Below are positions 44,195 through 52,783 of a stretch of 64,000 bases of DNA, one piece after another (position 1 is the stretch's first letter; each line of letters opens with the position of its first letter). Below the pieces are notes generated by a model that searched no databases, was not told the DNA's origin, and saw only the letters and a program-made list of their open reading frames with translations. This DNA is from Limnochordia bacterium (GTDB lineage Bacteria; Bacillota; Limnochordia; DUMW01), in assembly GCA_023230925.1 (NCBI GenBank), contig JALNWK010000004.1, forward strand, positions 16,659 to 80,658, written 5' to 3'. The position numbers were made by a program, and so were the translations under genes.

Positions 44195-45563
44195 AGGTCT
44201 TACACTCCTCACAAAACAGATTCAGCTCAACCAAGGTACCTTTATGCTCCTCACTGGTAAACTTGAGGGTTGCCCCATGTATCTCGGCAATTCTAGATAC
44301 CAAAGCAAGCCCCAATCCCACACCGTGTTGCTTACGGGAACGGGATTTATCCACCATATAGAACGCTTCGGTGATCCGCTCTATTTCACACAAGGGGATC
44401 CCGCGTCCATTATCTGCAACTCCAATGCAATACCGTCTGCCGTACCGTTTGCCAGAGACTGTGATCTTCGTACTGCCCGCCTTAATGGAGTTGTCAATGA
44501 GGTTCAGGATACATGTCTTAAATAAATCATAGTCAACCTTGATATAAGCGGGATCTGTGTCTAATTGCAGTTCTACTGCCTTTTCTGTAACCAAGGGCAG
44601 TAGAGATTCAACAATGTTTTGTAGTACTTCATCAGCACGCATCTCCTCCAGGATAAAATCCTGGCGCTCCAGCACGATCAGATCCATGAGTTTTGATGAC
44701 AGGGCTGCCAGACGTAAGCCCTCATCAATAATGTAGCTAGCGGCGTTTTTTATATCCTGTCCTGAAAGGCTCTTTTGATAGATCATATCTGCATATCCAA
44801 TGATCGAGGTAAGGGGCGTCTTCAGTTCATGAGCAAAATTGGCAACAAAGTCCTCCTTCTGTCGCGCGCTAGTGGACAGCTCATCGATCTTCTCCTCTAT
44901 AGCATCTGCCATTGAGTTGAAGCTGCTGGAGAGATCACCCATTTCGTCGTCACTAGAAACACAGATCCGTTTATCATACTGACCACCGGCTATTTCCATG
45001 GATACCTGGGTCAACCTGTTGATCGGCCGACTAAGCAATGCGGCCAAGACAAATACCAACAGCAGACTGATACCTAGTGTAAGAAAGTATACTCGTCCAA
45101 AACTTTGTACCATTGCCTTCTTTTGATTGCTGAGCGAACTTATGTCCGAAGCAACCAATAAATAGAACGTTTTGCCACTTTGAACAACCCTTCCCCAGAC
45201 CATGATATGTGGCTTTGACGCGGTCTTCTCGATGCGATATGCCACCGTATTGTCAGATACCATGTAGCGCGGTTCAAACTGGATCTCAAAGGAAAGATTC
45301 GAGAAAACAAGGGATCTATCTTCGGCAAAGAGAGCCATCTGACTACCGTAATCAAGGCGAAGCACTTCTTGAAAGTTCTCAGGATTTGTGATAACGGCGG
45401 CCTGTACGGCAAACTTGCTATATTGGTACTCATCTAGCGCCCGTTCCGTTTCCCGTTGGATTGCGTTCCTGTAAGAAGAACTAATCAAAAGATAACCAGA
45501 AAGGGATAGTGCAAGGCCCACTATCACTGTGGCACAGATGGATAGTTTCGCAAACAGCCGCAC
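44187..45563 (-). CDS. Sensor histidine kinase
   Basis: 458 residues from GTG 45563, with GGAGGGG upstream. TM1 (~8-28), a ~140-residue sensor, and TM2 around 175-195 (FLTLGISLLLVFVLAALLS), then HAMP (RPINRLTQVSMEIAGGQYD). The H-box is FVANFAHELKTPLTSIIGYA, N-box CILNLIDNSIKAG, G1 GVADNGRGIP and G2 HGVGLGLALVSRIAE. All catalytic blocks are intact. The gene starts two bases after the regulator stop. Confidence 0.93.
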   Translation of the reverse strand: MRLFAKLSICATVIVGLALSLSGYLLISSSYRNAIQRETERALDEYQYSKFAVQAAVITNPENFQEVLRLDYGSQMALFAEDRSLVFSNLSFEIQFEPRYMVSDNTVAYRIEKTASKPHIMVWGRVVQSGKTFYLLVASDISSLSNQKKAMVQSFGRVYFLTLGISLLLVFVLAALLSRPINRLTQVSMEIAGGQYDKRICVSSDDEMGDLSSSFNSMADAIEEKIDELSTSARQKEDFVANFAHELKTPLTSIIGYADMIYQKSLSGQDIKNAASYIIDEGLRLAALSSKLMDLIVLERQDFILEEMRADEVLQNIVESLLPLVTEKAVELQLDTDPAYIKVDYDLFKTCILNLIDNSIKAGSTKITVSGKRYGRRYCIGVADNGRGIPLCEIERITEAFYMVDKSRSRKQHGVGLGLALVSRIAEIHGATLKFTSEEHKGTLVELNLFCEECKTYE

Positions 45564-45565
45564 GC

Positions 45566-46219
45566 CTACCCCTCCAATCGGTAACCAATACGGAAAACTG
45601 TCTTGATGCGATCCTCCCAACCAAGTTTCTTTCTTAACCGTTGGATATGAGAGTCCAGGGTTCTCGTCTCGCCAGAGAACTCTTCCCCCCAAACCCTTTC
45701 GTAAAGATGGGCACGGTATAGCGCCACATTCTTGTTACGCACAAGCTCAACAAGCAAATCAAACTCCTTAACAGTCAAGTCGATAGCTTGTCCTTCCTTT
45801 GTTACTTGTCGGGAATCAAGATTAATATCAACATCATGGAAAGATAACTGCTTGTCGGTCCTACCGTATCGACGTAAAACTGCTTGTACCCGAGCAGACA
45901 GTTCACCAATCTGAAATGGCTTTACGATATAGTCGTCGGCACCAAGTTTGAGTCCTGTTATTCGCTCGTTCACCGCACCCTTTGCGGTAATGAAGATTAC
46001 TGGTACTCCCAGGGGCTTGATGTATTCAAGCAACTCATACCCGTCAATCTCCGGCAACATGATGTCAAGCAAGATAAGATCGAAGTTCTCTTTCTCAACA
46101 AGGTCTGCGCCCTGCCTCCCATCATAGGCACAGGTACAGCAATAGCCCTCATCACTTAGGTTAATGTATATCAAATTGGCGATGGCCTCTTCATCCTCCA
46201 CGATCAGTATATTGCTCAC
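45566..46219 (-). CDS. OmpR-family response regulator
   Basis: 217 residues. The receiver has acidic pocket VEDE, phospho-acceptor Asp52 in LILLDIMLPEIDGYE, Thr in FITAKG and Lys in YIVKPF. The C-terminal winged helix (SFHDVDINLDSRQV to ETRTLDSHIQRLRKKLG) is of OmpR/PhoB type. GTG 46219 follows AAAGGAGGGG. TGTGTCC-type direct repeats at 46242-46281 lie over its promoter and fit autoregulation. It heads the operon regulator / kinase / membrane protein / VanY. Confidence 0.94.
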   Translation of the reverse strand: MSNILIVEDEEAIANLIYINLSDEGYCCTCAYDGRQGADLVEKENFDLILLDIMLPEIDGYELLEYIKPLGVPVIFITAKGAVNERITGLKLGADDYIVKPFQIGELSARVQAVLRRYGRTDKQLSFHDVDINLDSRQVTKEGQAIDLTVKEFDLLVELVRNKNVALYRAHLYERVWGEEFSGETRTLDSHIQRLRKKLGWEDRIKTVFRIGYRLEG

Positions 46220-46241
46220 ATCTACCCCTCCTTTGCTACTA

Positions 46242-46281
46242 TGTGTCCACTATATCACAGGGATGTGTCCTATTTGTGTCG
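46242..46281 (-). promoter_or_regulatory. Response-regulator direct repeats over a TATAGT promoter
   Basis: Plus-strand TGTGTCC at 46242-46248 and 46264-46270 and TGTGTCG at 46275-46281, with start-to-start steps of 22 and 11 bases (two turns and one turn). On the minus strand TATAGT (46249-46254) is a -10 box, and the expected -35 region is covered by the upstream two repeats with no good -35 match, as for an activator-dependent promoter. Direct repeats in 11-base phase are typical of OmpR/PhoB-family sites. Confidence 0.6.
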
Positions 46282-46621
46282 TAGGTCCGACTGATGTTGG
46301 ATCCCACATCCATCATGCTTAGCAAGCTGCAGGAACATTTGATAGTCCATAGGGCATTCCCCTTTCTCCCATCCTCCGCAAGTACTTGCTCACGTTAAGC
46401 GATCATGCCTACCGATGAGCCTCCAAACATCCGTCGATAATTGATGCCAAGACCAAGCCTCCACTCTATTGACCACAAGGTGCATCTGCGCCATACTATG
46501 ATTAACTTACACCAAACTTGGCGTACCTAGGTGTAATCCTTGCGTACTTCCTGGTAACACCTACTTATCTACAGGGGGGCAGTAATTCACAGGAAATACT
46601 ACCATAGGGGAGACGTGAAAG
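46282..46621. other. Intergenic region upstream of the Rpn-like pseudogene
   Basis: About 340 bases with no gene. It contains an inverted repeat TTACACC (46507-46513) / GGTGTAA (46530-46536) and a nearby GCGTAC direct repeat, possibly an operator, and a weak ribosome site (GGGGAGACGTG) before ATG 46622. Confidence 0.45.
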
Positions 46622-47320
46622 ATGATAGAAGAAAACGCGAGACAAGATCAGCTCTTCAGGCAGCTATTGATAACCTACTTTGCCGAGTTCACAGAGTTGT
46701 TCTTCCCGGATGCGGCGCCACATATGGATCGCAGTAACTATGAGCCTATAGAGCTTGTACCCCCGAAGGGCTCAAAGAGTGTGTGAGGCGGTGGGAAACA
46801 CGCTTTTGACATACTTCTTAAGGCACGGATAGGCGGTGAACCAGTGTCCGTATTGGTTGTGGTGGAGCCCCAAGGTTCAAGTGACATCGAGGTCAACGAA
46901 CTGATGTTTTTGTATTTTACCGAGGTCTACATCGCCTTAAAATGCAAAGTTTTCCCCATCGCTATCTTCCTAAAGCGGCGAGAAGAAGAACCGGGTACCT
47001 TTGTAAAAACCCTACCCTTTTTAGACTTTAACATCTATGAGTTTCACTATAAGCAACTTTACTTGGGAAATCTATCATGGAAGGACTACATAAATAGCAG
47101 CAGCCCAATAGGGGCTGCCCTGATGAGTAAGATGGATTCTACAGAGGAGGAGAAAGTCCAGGTTAAGATCGAGTTTACCCGCATGGTCTCAAGTATGCAG
47201 CTTGATCCAGCACGTAGGTCTTTGCTCATCGAGTTCTTTGAAACCCACGTTTGGCTCAATGCACCACAGACTAGAGAATACGAGGAGCAGATAGCTATAC
47301 TTAATCTCAATAGGCTATAG
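46622..47320 (+). pseudogene. Rpn/PD-(D/E)XK transposase-like gene with in-frame TGA
   Basis: One frame runs from ATG 46622 to the stop at 47318-47320 and is broken only by TGA at 46784-46786 (codon 55). The start QDQLFRQLLITYFAEFTELFFPD is the typical opening of Rpn-family putative nucleases (LLxxFFxEFLELFFP). After the stop the frame gives DILLKARIGGEPVSVLVVVE (nuclease-core strand), NELMFLYFTEVY and LEFFETHVWL-like helices. It is shorter (~232 codons) than full Rpn proteins. A nonsense mutation is the simplest reading. A GTG at 46844 could start a truncated product but has no good ribosome site. Confidence 0.7.
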
Positions 47321-47689
47321 ACTGAACCGAGTACGATTTAGCACAGTTGAAATTGGCCGAAATACACATGCGAAAAGGAGGAGACAAAAGACCAACCCGA
47401 AGCCAAAGCCACCACCCATGGAATCATTTACGAGCAGAAGGAACAACAAGACTTTGCGACAACTAGTTAAACAGACAAAGGATTTGGGTCAATGCTGGTT
47501 ATACACAAACCACTCGATAACACTAGCGGGGCAAGCATTACCTCCAAGCAGGTATGCCAAGGCACACCTTTGGCGTATTCGGTAACAGAATCCGCCGCTT
47601 CTTTCTTGATCCAAATCAATGAGCAGGATGATGAAAAAACACCAACGGCAGTTGTGGAACCTAACGAGGATGCTGATACGGTTCCCCAA
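47321..47689. other. Intergenic region, possibly with gene remnants
   Basis: About 370 bases. AAAAGGAGGAGA at about 47374-47385 is a strong ribosome-site-like sequence but has no start codon at the right distance. A short frame from ATG 47428 (about 50 codons) has unclear status. I assign no gene. Confidence 0.4.
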
Positions 47690-48706
47690 TTATTCTGCAG
47701 TCTTGGTACTTAGAATATCCATAGCCTCTTCAGGAGGAAGCAGTGGATAGGTTCCCAGTATCTGCACAGTCTCCCATAGAGCGTTAATGTGATCCTTAGG
47801 CCACGGCATGGACTGATCAGGGCCACAGAAATAGCCGCCTGCCTGACCCAGTTGCCAGAGCCTTTGGGCCACTTCCTCTTGGATGGCGGAAATCGGCCCC
47901 CTTACGATTGTATCCGATCGGACACCTCCGTGCAGAGCGATCCGACCAGCTGTCACCCGGCGAAGTTCATCCAAATCATTAGCCGTAGCCTGGATAGGAT
48001 CGAGGATATCCACCCCAAGCTCCAAAAAGACGTCCACGATAGACGTAATGTGGCCACAGCTATGGAAAAAGATCATCACGTCATGCTCCTTGTACAGACG
48101 AAACAACCTTTGGTATTCCGGAACGAGAAAATCTCGGATAATGCCCGGGGAGAGGAGCAGCCGATCCTGTGTGCCAAGATCATCACTCATGGTGACTATC
48201 TGCACACCATTGGTAAGGTAATGCTTGGCTATGCCTAGTTGGAAGTTCATGATCCGATGAAGCAACTCCCGCACAGCATTGGGTTCGGTTAGAAAATAGC
48301 ACATCATGTTTTCCATGCCCGCGAGCATATAGGACTTCTCCCAGAGGGTATCCCGATGGGACCCAGTGAGAAAGGTCTCCCTACCATTCCAGTTCTTTGC
48401 CTGTTCGTAGAGCGGGGCACAGATCCTTTCATCATCAGGATCTGGCCAGGGATAATCCCTTAATGCTTCCACCAGATTACAGAGGGGATTTCCTCTAGGA
48501 AATCCCATGACATCTTCATGTTCACGGTGCCAGACAGTGCCCCAAATATCAGTCCATTTTGAACCCACAGGTAAGTGATGTCCCCCGCCGCAATACCCTT
48601 GGTGATCCGCACCCAAGTAGCTGATTCTATGCATCGGGATGCCGCAGGCAACCCTCTGTGGATGGCCGAACTTGATCGTTTGTAATGCATTTTCCTTCTG
48701 GTTCAT
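47690..48706 (-). CDS. Uroporphyrinogen decarboxylase-like protein, locus C
   Basis: 338 residues. Core URO-D barrel blocks: LAGMENMMCYFLTEPNAV, QIVTMSDDLGTQDRLLLSP, VMIFFHSCGHITSIVDVFLELGVDILDPIQ and GRIALHGGVRSD. The HSCG segment is where MtaA/CmuA-like members place a zinc Cys. It lies about 60 bases after the binding-protein gene and is similar in size and context to the URO-D gene at 33469. Possible role: methyl transfer or demethylation of an imported substrate; unproven. Confidence 0.88.
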   Translation of the reverse strand: MNQKENALQTIKFGHPQRVACGIPMHRISYLGADHQGYCGGGHHLPVGSKWTDIWGTVWHREHEDVMGFPRGNPLCNLVEALRDYPWPDPDDERICAPLYEQAKNWNGRETFLTGSHRDTLWEKSYMLAGMENMMCYFLTEPNAVRELLHRIMNFQLGIAKHYLTNGVQIVTMSDDLGTQDRLLLSPGIIRDFLVPEYQRLFRLYKEHDVMIFFHSCGHITSIVDVFLELGVDILDPIQATANDLDELRRVTAGRIALHGGVRSDTIVRGPISAIQEEVAQRLWQLGQAGGYFCGPDQSMPWPKDHINALWETVQILGTYPLLPPEEAMDILSTKTAE

Positions 48707-48765
48707 GGATTTCCCACCCTTCGTAAGTACCTGTGCCGGGAAGAAAGCTTCCCGGCACAGTGGCG

Positions 48766-50037
48766 CTATGGCTGTAGCATGGCATCTGCCGCCTCAACAA
48801 TTCCCTGCATCGCAGCTGATACACTAACTTCACCTGAAAAACCCTGATACAGCCCCTCATTTACCTTCCCAACCCAGTCCCCATAGTTCACAATGGTCGG
48901 TTCCGCATGTCCATAGGGCAATGCATATAGAAAGGTTTCTTCGCTCCGTTCAGCTGATGACTGGGCAATTGCCTCCAGGCCCACACTGGTGTTGACCGGT
49001 ACCGCCATCCCCGAGAGCGTATTAATAAATTGAGGTTGCTCAGAGACTAAAAACTTTAGAAAGTCCCAAGCAACCTCAGGATGCTGACACTGACTGGAGA
49101 TTCCATAATGAAGGGTCAAAAGAAGAGTACCCGGCTCTACCTGCCAAGGCAAGGCAGCTGTGTTCCATTTGAAGTCGGAGATTTCCTTACGGAACGTATT
49201 CAGCCATCGACCTTGTACTTCCATGGCAATACGACCTGTCATAAAAGCACCATCAAAGTCCCACCCAATAGCGGCATCAGTGGGGGCCACCCGATCCTCA
49301 AACATCAGGTCTATGTAGAACTGCAAGCCATCGGTTGCCGCCTGCTCATGCAGTAGGGTTCTACTGTTATCCTCGTTTAGGGGGCGGCCGCCATTTTGAA
49401 ACACCCAGTTCCACCACCACCAAGAGGCGCTACCTAGTCCGTATCTTTGTATTTCCCCATCCTGGTCAACTTTGGTCAGTTTCCTTGCTGTTTGGCGTAA
49501 ATCATCCCACCGCCAGTTTGGATCTTCCCATCCCACCGGGGGAACACTCAACCCTGCCTCCTCAAACAAAGTCGCATTGTAAACCAAAGCCAGTGGTGAT
49601 ACCTCAAAGGGCATTGCATAGACTTTGTGTTCAAACATAACTGAGTCCATGATGGATTGCGGGATATGCTCAAATGTGAAATTATCCTTCTGGATAAACT
49701 CGGTTAGATCAAGCAGCGCTCCTTGGGATGCCCATGGCGCAAGAAAGGTCTGATTGATGTACAGTATGTCTGGTGCCACACCCCCGACGATCATCATTTG
49801 CTGATCACTAAACCTATCCCCCTGCAGATAGACCATTTCGATCTCGACCTCAGGATTAATCGCCTCATAAAGCTCGGCGATCTCCCGCCTGATTTCAATC
49901 TCAGTGGGCAAGATACCCGACGCAACAGTAAGTACGACCTTTTCTCCAGCAAACACTAAGCCAATACCTGCAGAAACAAATAAGAACATAGCAAACAAAA
50001 TGAAAACTATCCGGTGCAACCAATCATCTTTGCTCAT
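48766..50037 (-). CDS. ABC-type sugar solute-binding protein (family 1), locus C
   Basis: 423 residues from ATG 50037, after GAGGAGGAG. The signal peptide (IVFILFAMFLFVSAGIGLVFAG) has no lipobox Cys. Family blocks: YEAINPEVEIEMVYLQGD, MMIVGGVAPDILYIN, AMPFEVSPLALVYNATLFEEAGL and HPEVAWDFLKFLVSEQ. It lies downstream of a LacI gene and upstream of a URO-D-like gene in the same direction. No permease is present. Confidence 0.89.
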   Translation of the reverse strand: MSKDDWLHRIVFILFAMFLFVSAGIGLVFAGEKVVLTVASGILPTEIEIRREIAELYEAINPEVEIEMVYLQGDRFSDQQMMIVGGVAPDILYINQTFLAPWASQGALLDLTEFIQKDNFTFEHIPQSIMDSVMFEHKVYAMPFEVSPLALVYNATLFEEAGLSVPPVGWEDPNWRWDDLRQTARKLTKVDQDGEIQRYGLGSASWWWWNWVFQNGGRPLNEDNSRTLLHEQAATDGLQFYIDLMFEDRVAPTDAAIGWDFDGAFMTGRIAMEVQGRWLNTFRKEISDFKWNTAALPWQVEPGTLLLTLHYGISSQCQHPEVAWDFLKFLVSEQPQFINTLSGMAVPVNTSVGLEAIAQSSAERSEETFLYALPYGHAEPTIVNYGDWVGKVNEGLYQGFSGEVSVSAAMQGIVEAADAMLQP

Positions 50038-50160
50038 CACGGCTCCTCCTCATTTTCATTTTCTGATTAAGCTATCGAATCAGGTACTACCTAGTGTCCA
50101 GACAATGACCTCACCCCCGCCACTTGACTTTGTTTATGCCCCCGCACTGTAAATCCTTTC

Positions 50161-51165
50161 CTAGATAGTTGCAGCTGTTGAGTCACGACAGACCAGCCGT
50201 ACCTCCATGGATAGCTCCTTTATTGCCATCCCTGGATTGGTTATTCGTTCAAGTAGCAGTTCCCCGGCCTTCTTGCCAAGAAGATACTGTGGTAACCTGA
50301 TCGTTGTAAGAGAGGGTTTGAGCAATCGGGCCAGTTCAATATCATCACATCCAATGACCGCCACATCCTGTGGAATGCTAAGACCGGCGTTTTGCACAGC
50401 TTCAAATATCCCAATTGCCAGCAAATCATTTCCCGCAAAAAACATATCTGGGGGGTTAGCCAAAGATAGCATTTCTTCTGCAGCCTCTCTCCCCGCTTCT
50501 ATGGTGAAGTCCGTCTCCGCGATTAGGGCATCTTCGTAAAATAGATCGTATTCCTTAACGGCGAACTGGTATTGCCGTTTTCGTACAGTACCAACTACTG
50601 TATGGGGTGGTCCGCCAATGTATCCCAAGCGCCTCTTGCCAGCTGTCTTCAACTGAGCTATTGCTTCGTTTAAGGCAGCTCCTGTGCCAAATACGCCCAC
50701 CACATCAAACTGTGACTCCTTGGGTTTGGCCCCGATGATCACCGTAGGCTTCTGGGATTCAGCCAAAAGCCTCAAGCTCGTCTCATCCTCAAGATAGCGG
50801 GCAAAACAGATGCCATCGATTTGTTTTTTCAGCAAGGTCTCAATACACTCTATTTCCTTTTCGGGATCACCATCAGTGTTGGCGATCACCGTATTGTAGC
50901 CTACTGCATAGCAGTGATCCTGCAATCCCTTAGCTAACGTCGCATAGAAAGAGTTGGTGATGCTTGGCACCACCAGGGCAATCAACTGGCTGACCCCAAG
51001 GGTCAGGGAACGTGCTGCGGGATTGGGGACATAACCTAAATCGGCCATGGCCTGTTCCACGCGTATCCGGGTTTTCTCACTGACCTGCCCCCGGTCATTT
51101 AGAACCCTTGAGACGGTCGTTATTGATACACCAGCTCGTTTGGCAACATCATAGATTGTCGTCAT
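50161..51165 (-). CDS. LacI-family transcriptional regulator, locus C
   Basis: 334 residues from ATG 51165, with GGTGGGG upstream; the frame runs to 51204, into the operator region. HTH MTTIYDVAKRAGVSITTVSRVLND, hinge VRVEQAMADLGYVPNPAARSL, then the sensor domain with VALIVPSITNSFYA-like and DVAVIGCDDIELARLLKPSLTTI blocks. It is divergent from the ADP-ribosylglycohydrolase gene and codirectional with the binding protein. Two GAAA-N4-TTTC sites in the divergent region are candidate operators. Confidence 0.93.
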   Translation of the reverse strand: MTTIYDVAKRAGVSITTVSRVLNDRGQVSEKTRIRVEQAMADLGYVPNPAARSLTLGVSQLIALVVPSITNSFYATLAKGLQDHCYAVGYNTVIANTDGDPEKEIECIETLLKKQIDGICFARYLEDETSLRLLAESQKPTVIIGAKPKESQFDVVGVFGTGAALNEAIAQLKTAGKRRLGYIGGPPHTVVGTVRKRQYQFAVKEYDLFYEDALIAETDFTIEAGREAAEEMLSLANPPDMFFAGNDLLAIGIFEAVQNAGLSIPQDVAVIGCDDIELARLLKPSLTTIRLPQYLLGKKAGELLLERITNPGMAIKELSMEVRLVCRDSTAATI

Positions 51166-51182
51166 CTTACACCCCACCTTAT

Positions 51183-51194
51183 GAAAGTACTTTC
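51183..51194. promoter_or_regulatory. Candidate LacI operator 1
   Basis: GAAAGTACTTTC is a perfect 12-bp palindrome 18 bases upstream of the LacI start at 51165. It shares GAAA-N4-TTTC with the site at 51294-51305. Confidence 0.55.
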
Positions 51195-51230
51195 GACATT
51201 TCATACCAAGACTCCTGCCGTAGATATAAC

Positions 51231-51282
51231 TATTCGACAGACTATCGCATACACGCAGGAATACACTAATCCTTGTCGAATA
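51231..51282. promoter_or_regulatory. Inverted repeat TATTCGACA / TGTCGAATA in the divergent region
   Basis: Exact nine-base arms at 51231-51239 and 51274-51282, 43 bases centre to centre (about four helical turns), midway between the two GAAA-N4-TTTC sites. They could bind a second regulator or be promoter elements of the two genes. Confidence 0.5.
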
Positions 51283-51293
51283 CTCACAGTGAC

Positions 51294-51305
51294 GAAACCA
51301 CTTTC
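51294..51305. promoter_or_regulatory. Candidate LacI operator 2
   Basis: GAAACCACTTTC matches site 1 at ten of twelve positions and ends about eight bases before the ribosome site of the gene at 51326, where binding would block that gene. Confidence 0.5.
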
Positions 51306-51325
51306 ATGAATAGGGAGGTATCCCC

Positions 51326-52705
51326 ATGTCGGGATGGACAAATCTGCGTGAACTGTTTTTCGCAGAATGCCAACAGCGTATCGAAGAAGGCTGCAGCAAA
51401 CAGAGCGTACAGAAGCTCAAACAACAGGTAGAGGAGCTACCCGAGGACGCACCGGCAACCTTGATCTTACCAGTTTACGAAGAACTAATGAAATTTGACA
51501 TCGCCCCGGACTTCCCCTATGAGGAGCCTAACGATCTTGAAGAGATAGAGAAACTACGTCCCCAAGGGCGCCAAACACTAAAGACATCCATCGGCCAGGA
51601 CCATCTGTATAACAAAATACACGGAGCTTGGTTAGGTCGGTGCATTGGCTGTGCCTTAGGCAGGCCCCTAGAGACCCACCTCTTCATGTCAGGCCATGAT
51701 CAACAACCCGGGTGGGTATTTGTTAAAGACTACTTGCTCGGCGCCAACGCATGGCCCCTAGATTTCTATGTTCCGGGTAGTTCAACCAGTGAGGTCGGCA
51801 AGGTATACAATAAAGGGAGTACGAAAGAACACATCGCGTTTATGGAGAGTGACGATGATATCCGCTACACAGTGATTGGTCTTAAGCTTATTAAGAATTA
51901 CCGCGGAGATTTCACCACATCCGATGTGGGACGCACTTGGTTATGGACCTTACCATATATCCATGTATGTACTGCGGAACGCCAAGCTTACCGGAACATG
52001 GTGATCAAGATGCGGGGGCACGATCACTTTTCTCCCGCTGATCTGGTCTTTATCCGCAGGAATTTGAACCCCTATCGGGAATGGATTGGGGCTCAGATCA
52101 GAGCAGATGCCTTTGGCTACGCATGCCCAGGAAACCCCGAACTTGCCGCAAAGCTGGCCTATCGCGATGCCATCCTGTCCCATGAAAAGAATGGTGTCTA
52201 CGGTGAAATGTTCATCGCGGCAGTAATATCTGCCGCCTTAGTTTTGGATGGCAAAACTGGTGATATAGAGAAAGCACTTCGTATTGGCTTATCCAAAATA
52301 CCTCGTACCTCTCGCCTTTACGAAAGCATTGAACGGGCCATGGCTTTAGCAACAGAGGTGGAAACACAAGAAGAACTCTTTGAAATGCTCTGGAACTCTT
52401 TTGGTCACTACAACCCCGTGCACACAATCAACAATGCTGCCTTATGTACTGCCGCCCTTCTCTTCGGTCAGGATGATTTCGAAAAAGCAGTAACGACAGC
52501 TGTAGCCTGTGGCTGGGACACGGATTGCAATGGCGCAACCGTTGGCTCCATATGGGGAGCCCTCTATGGTGAGGATGCAATTCCATCAAAATGGAAGGAG
52601 CCCTTAAACGATACACTCTATTCAGGGATCGTGGATTTCCACCCGATCAGGATCTCTGAGTGTGCTAGGCAAAGCTTTGAAAGTCGTCTCTGGTTAATTG
52701 AATAG
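51326..52705 (+). CDS. ADP-ribosylglycohydrolase-family protein, locus C
   Basis: 459 residues. After a ~95-residue N-terminal extension, the ARH fold is marked by KIHGAWLGRCIGCALGRPLE, MESDDDIRYTVIGLKLI (first metal Asp pair), TINNAALCTAALLFG and the closing CGWDTDCNGATVGSIWGALY, with the conserved D-x-D-x-N-x-A-x2-G metal block. The family removes ADP-ribose from proteins or small molecules, but many bacterial members sit in sugar or nucleoside operons. ATG 51326 has AGGGAGG upstream. Likely controlled by the divergent LacI protein, so it may act on an imported N- or O-riboside. Confidence 0.9.
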   Translation: MSGWTNLRELFFAECQQRIEEGCSKQSVQKLKQQVEELPEDAPATLILPVYEELMKFDIAPDFPYEEPNDLEEIEKLRPQGRQTLKTSIGQDHLYNKIHGAWLGRCIGCALGRPLETHLFMSGHDQQPGWVFVKDYLLGANAWPLDFYVPGSSTSEVGKVYNKGSTKEHIAFMESDDDIRYTVIGLKLIKNYRGDFTTSDVGRTWLWTLPYIHVCTAERQAYRNMVIKMRGHDHFSPADLVFIRRNLNPYREWIGAQIRADAFGYACPGNPELAAKLAYRDAILSHEKNGVYGEMFIAAVISAALVLDGKTGDIEKALRIGLSKIPRTSRLYESIERAMALATEVETQEELFEMLWNSFGHYNPVHTINNAALCTAALLFGQDDFEKAVTTAVACGWDTDCNGATVGSIWGALYGEDAIPSKWKEPLNDTLYSGIVDFHPIRISECARQSFESRLWLIE

Positions 52706-52747
52706 ACTCTACTGCAAAGGAGGAGCCTTCAGGCTCTGGCTAACTAG

Positions 52748-52775
52748 GATTCCCCCGGGTTCTACCGGGGGAATC
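52748..52775. terminator. Bidirectional hairpin between convergent genes
   Basis: A perfect 11-bp stem, GATTCCCCCGG with CCGGGGGAATC, loop of six. It lies between the ends of the genes at 51326-52705 (+) and 52784-52945 (-). No T run is evident on either side. Confidence 0.6.
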
Positions 52776-52783
52776 TACAGATT

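Noticed and set aside
42496..46219. Glycopeptide-resistance (van) cluster
   Set aside because: Only regulator, kinase and a VanY-like enzyme; no ligase, dehydrogenase or VanX homologue in the window.
47492..47713. Plus-strand 73-codon frame
   Set aside because: No ribosome site, no recognisable domain, overlaps the end of the URO-D gene.
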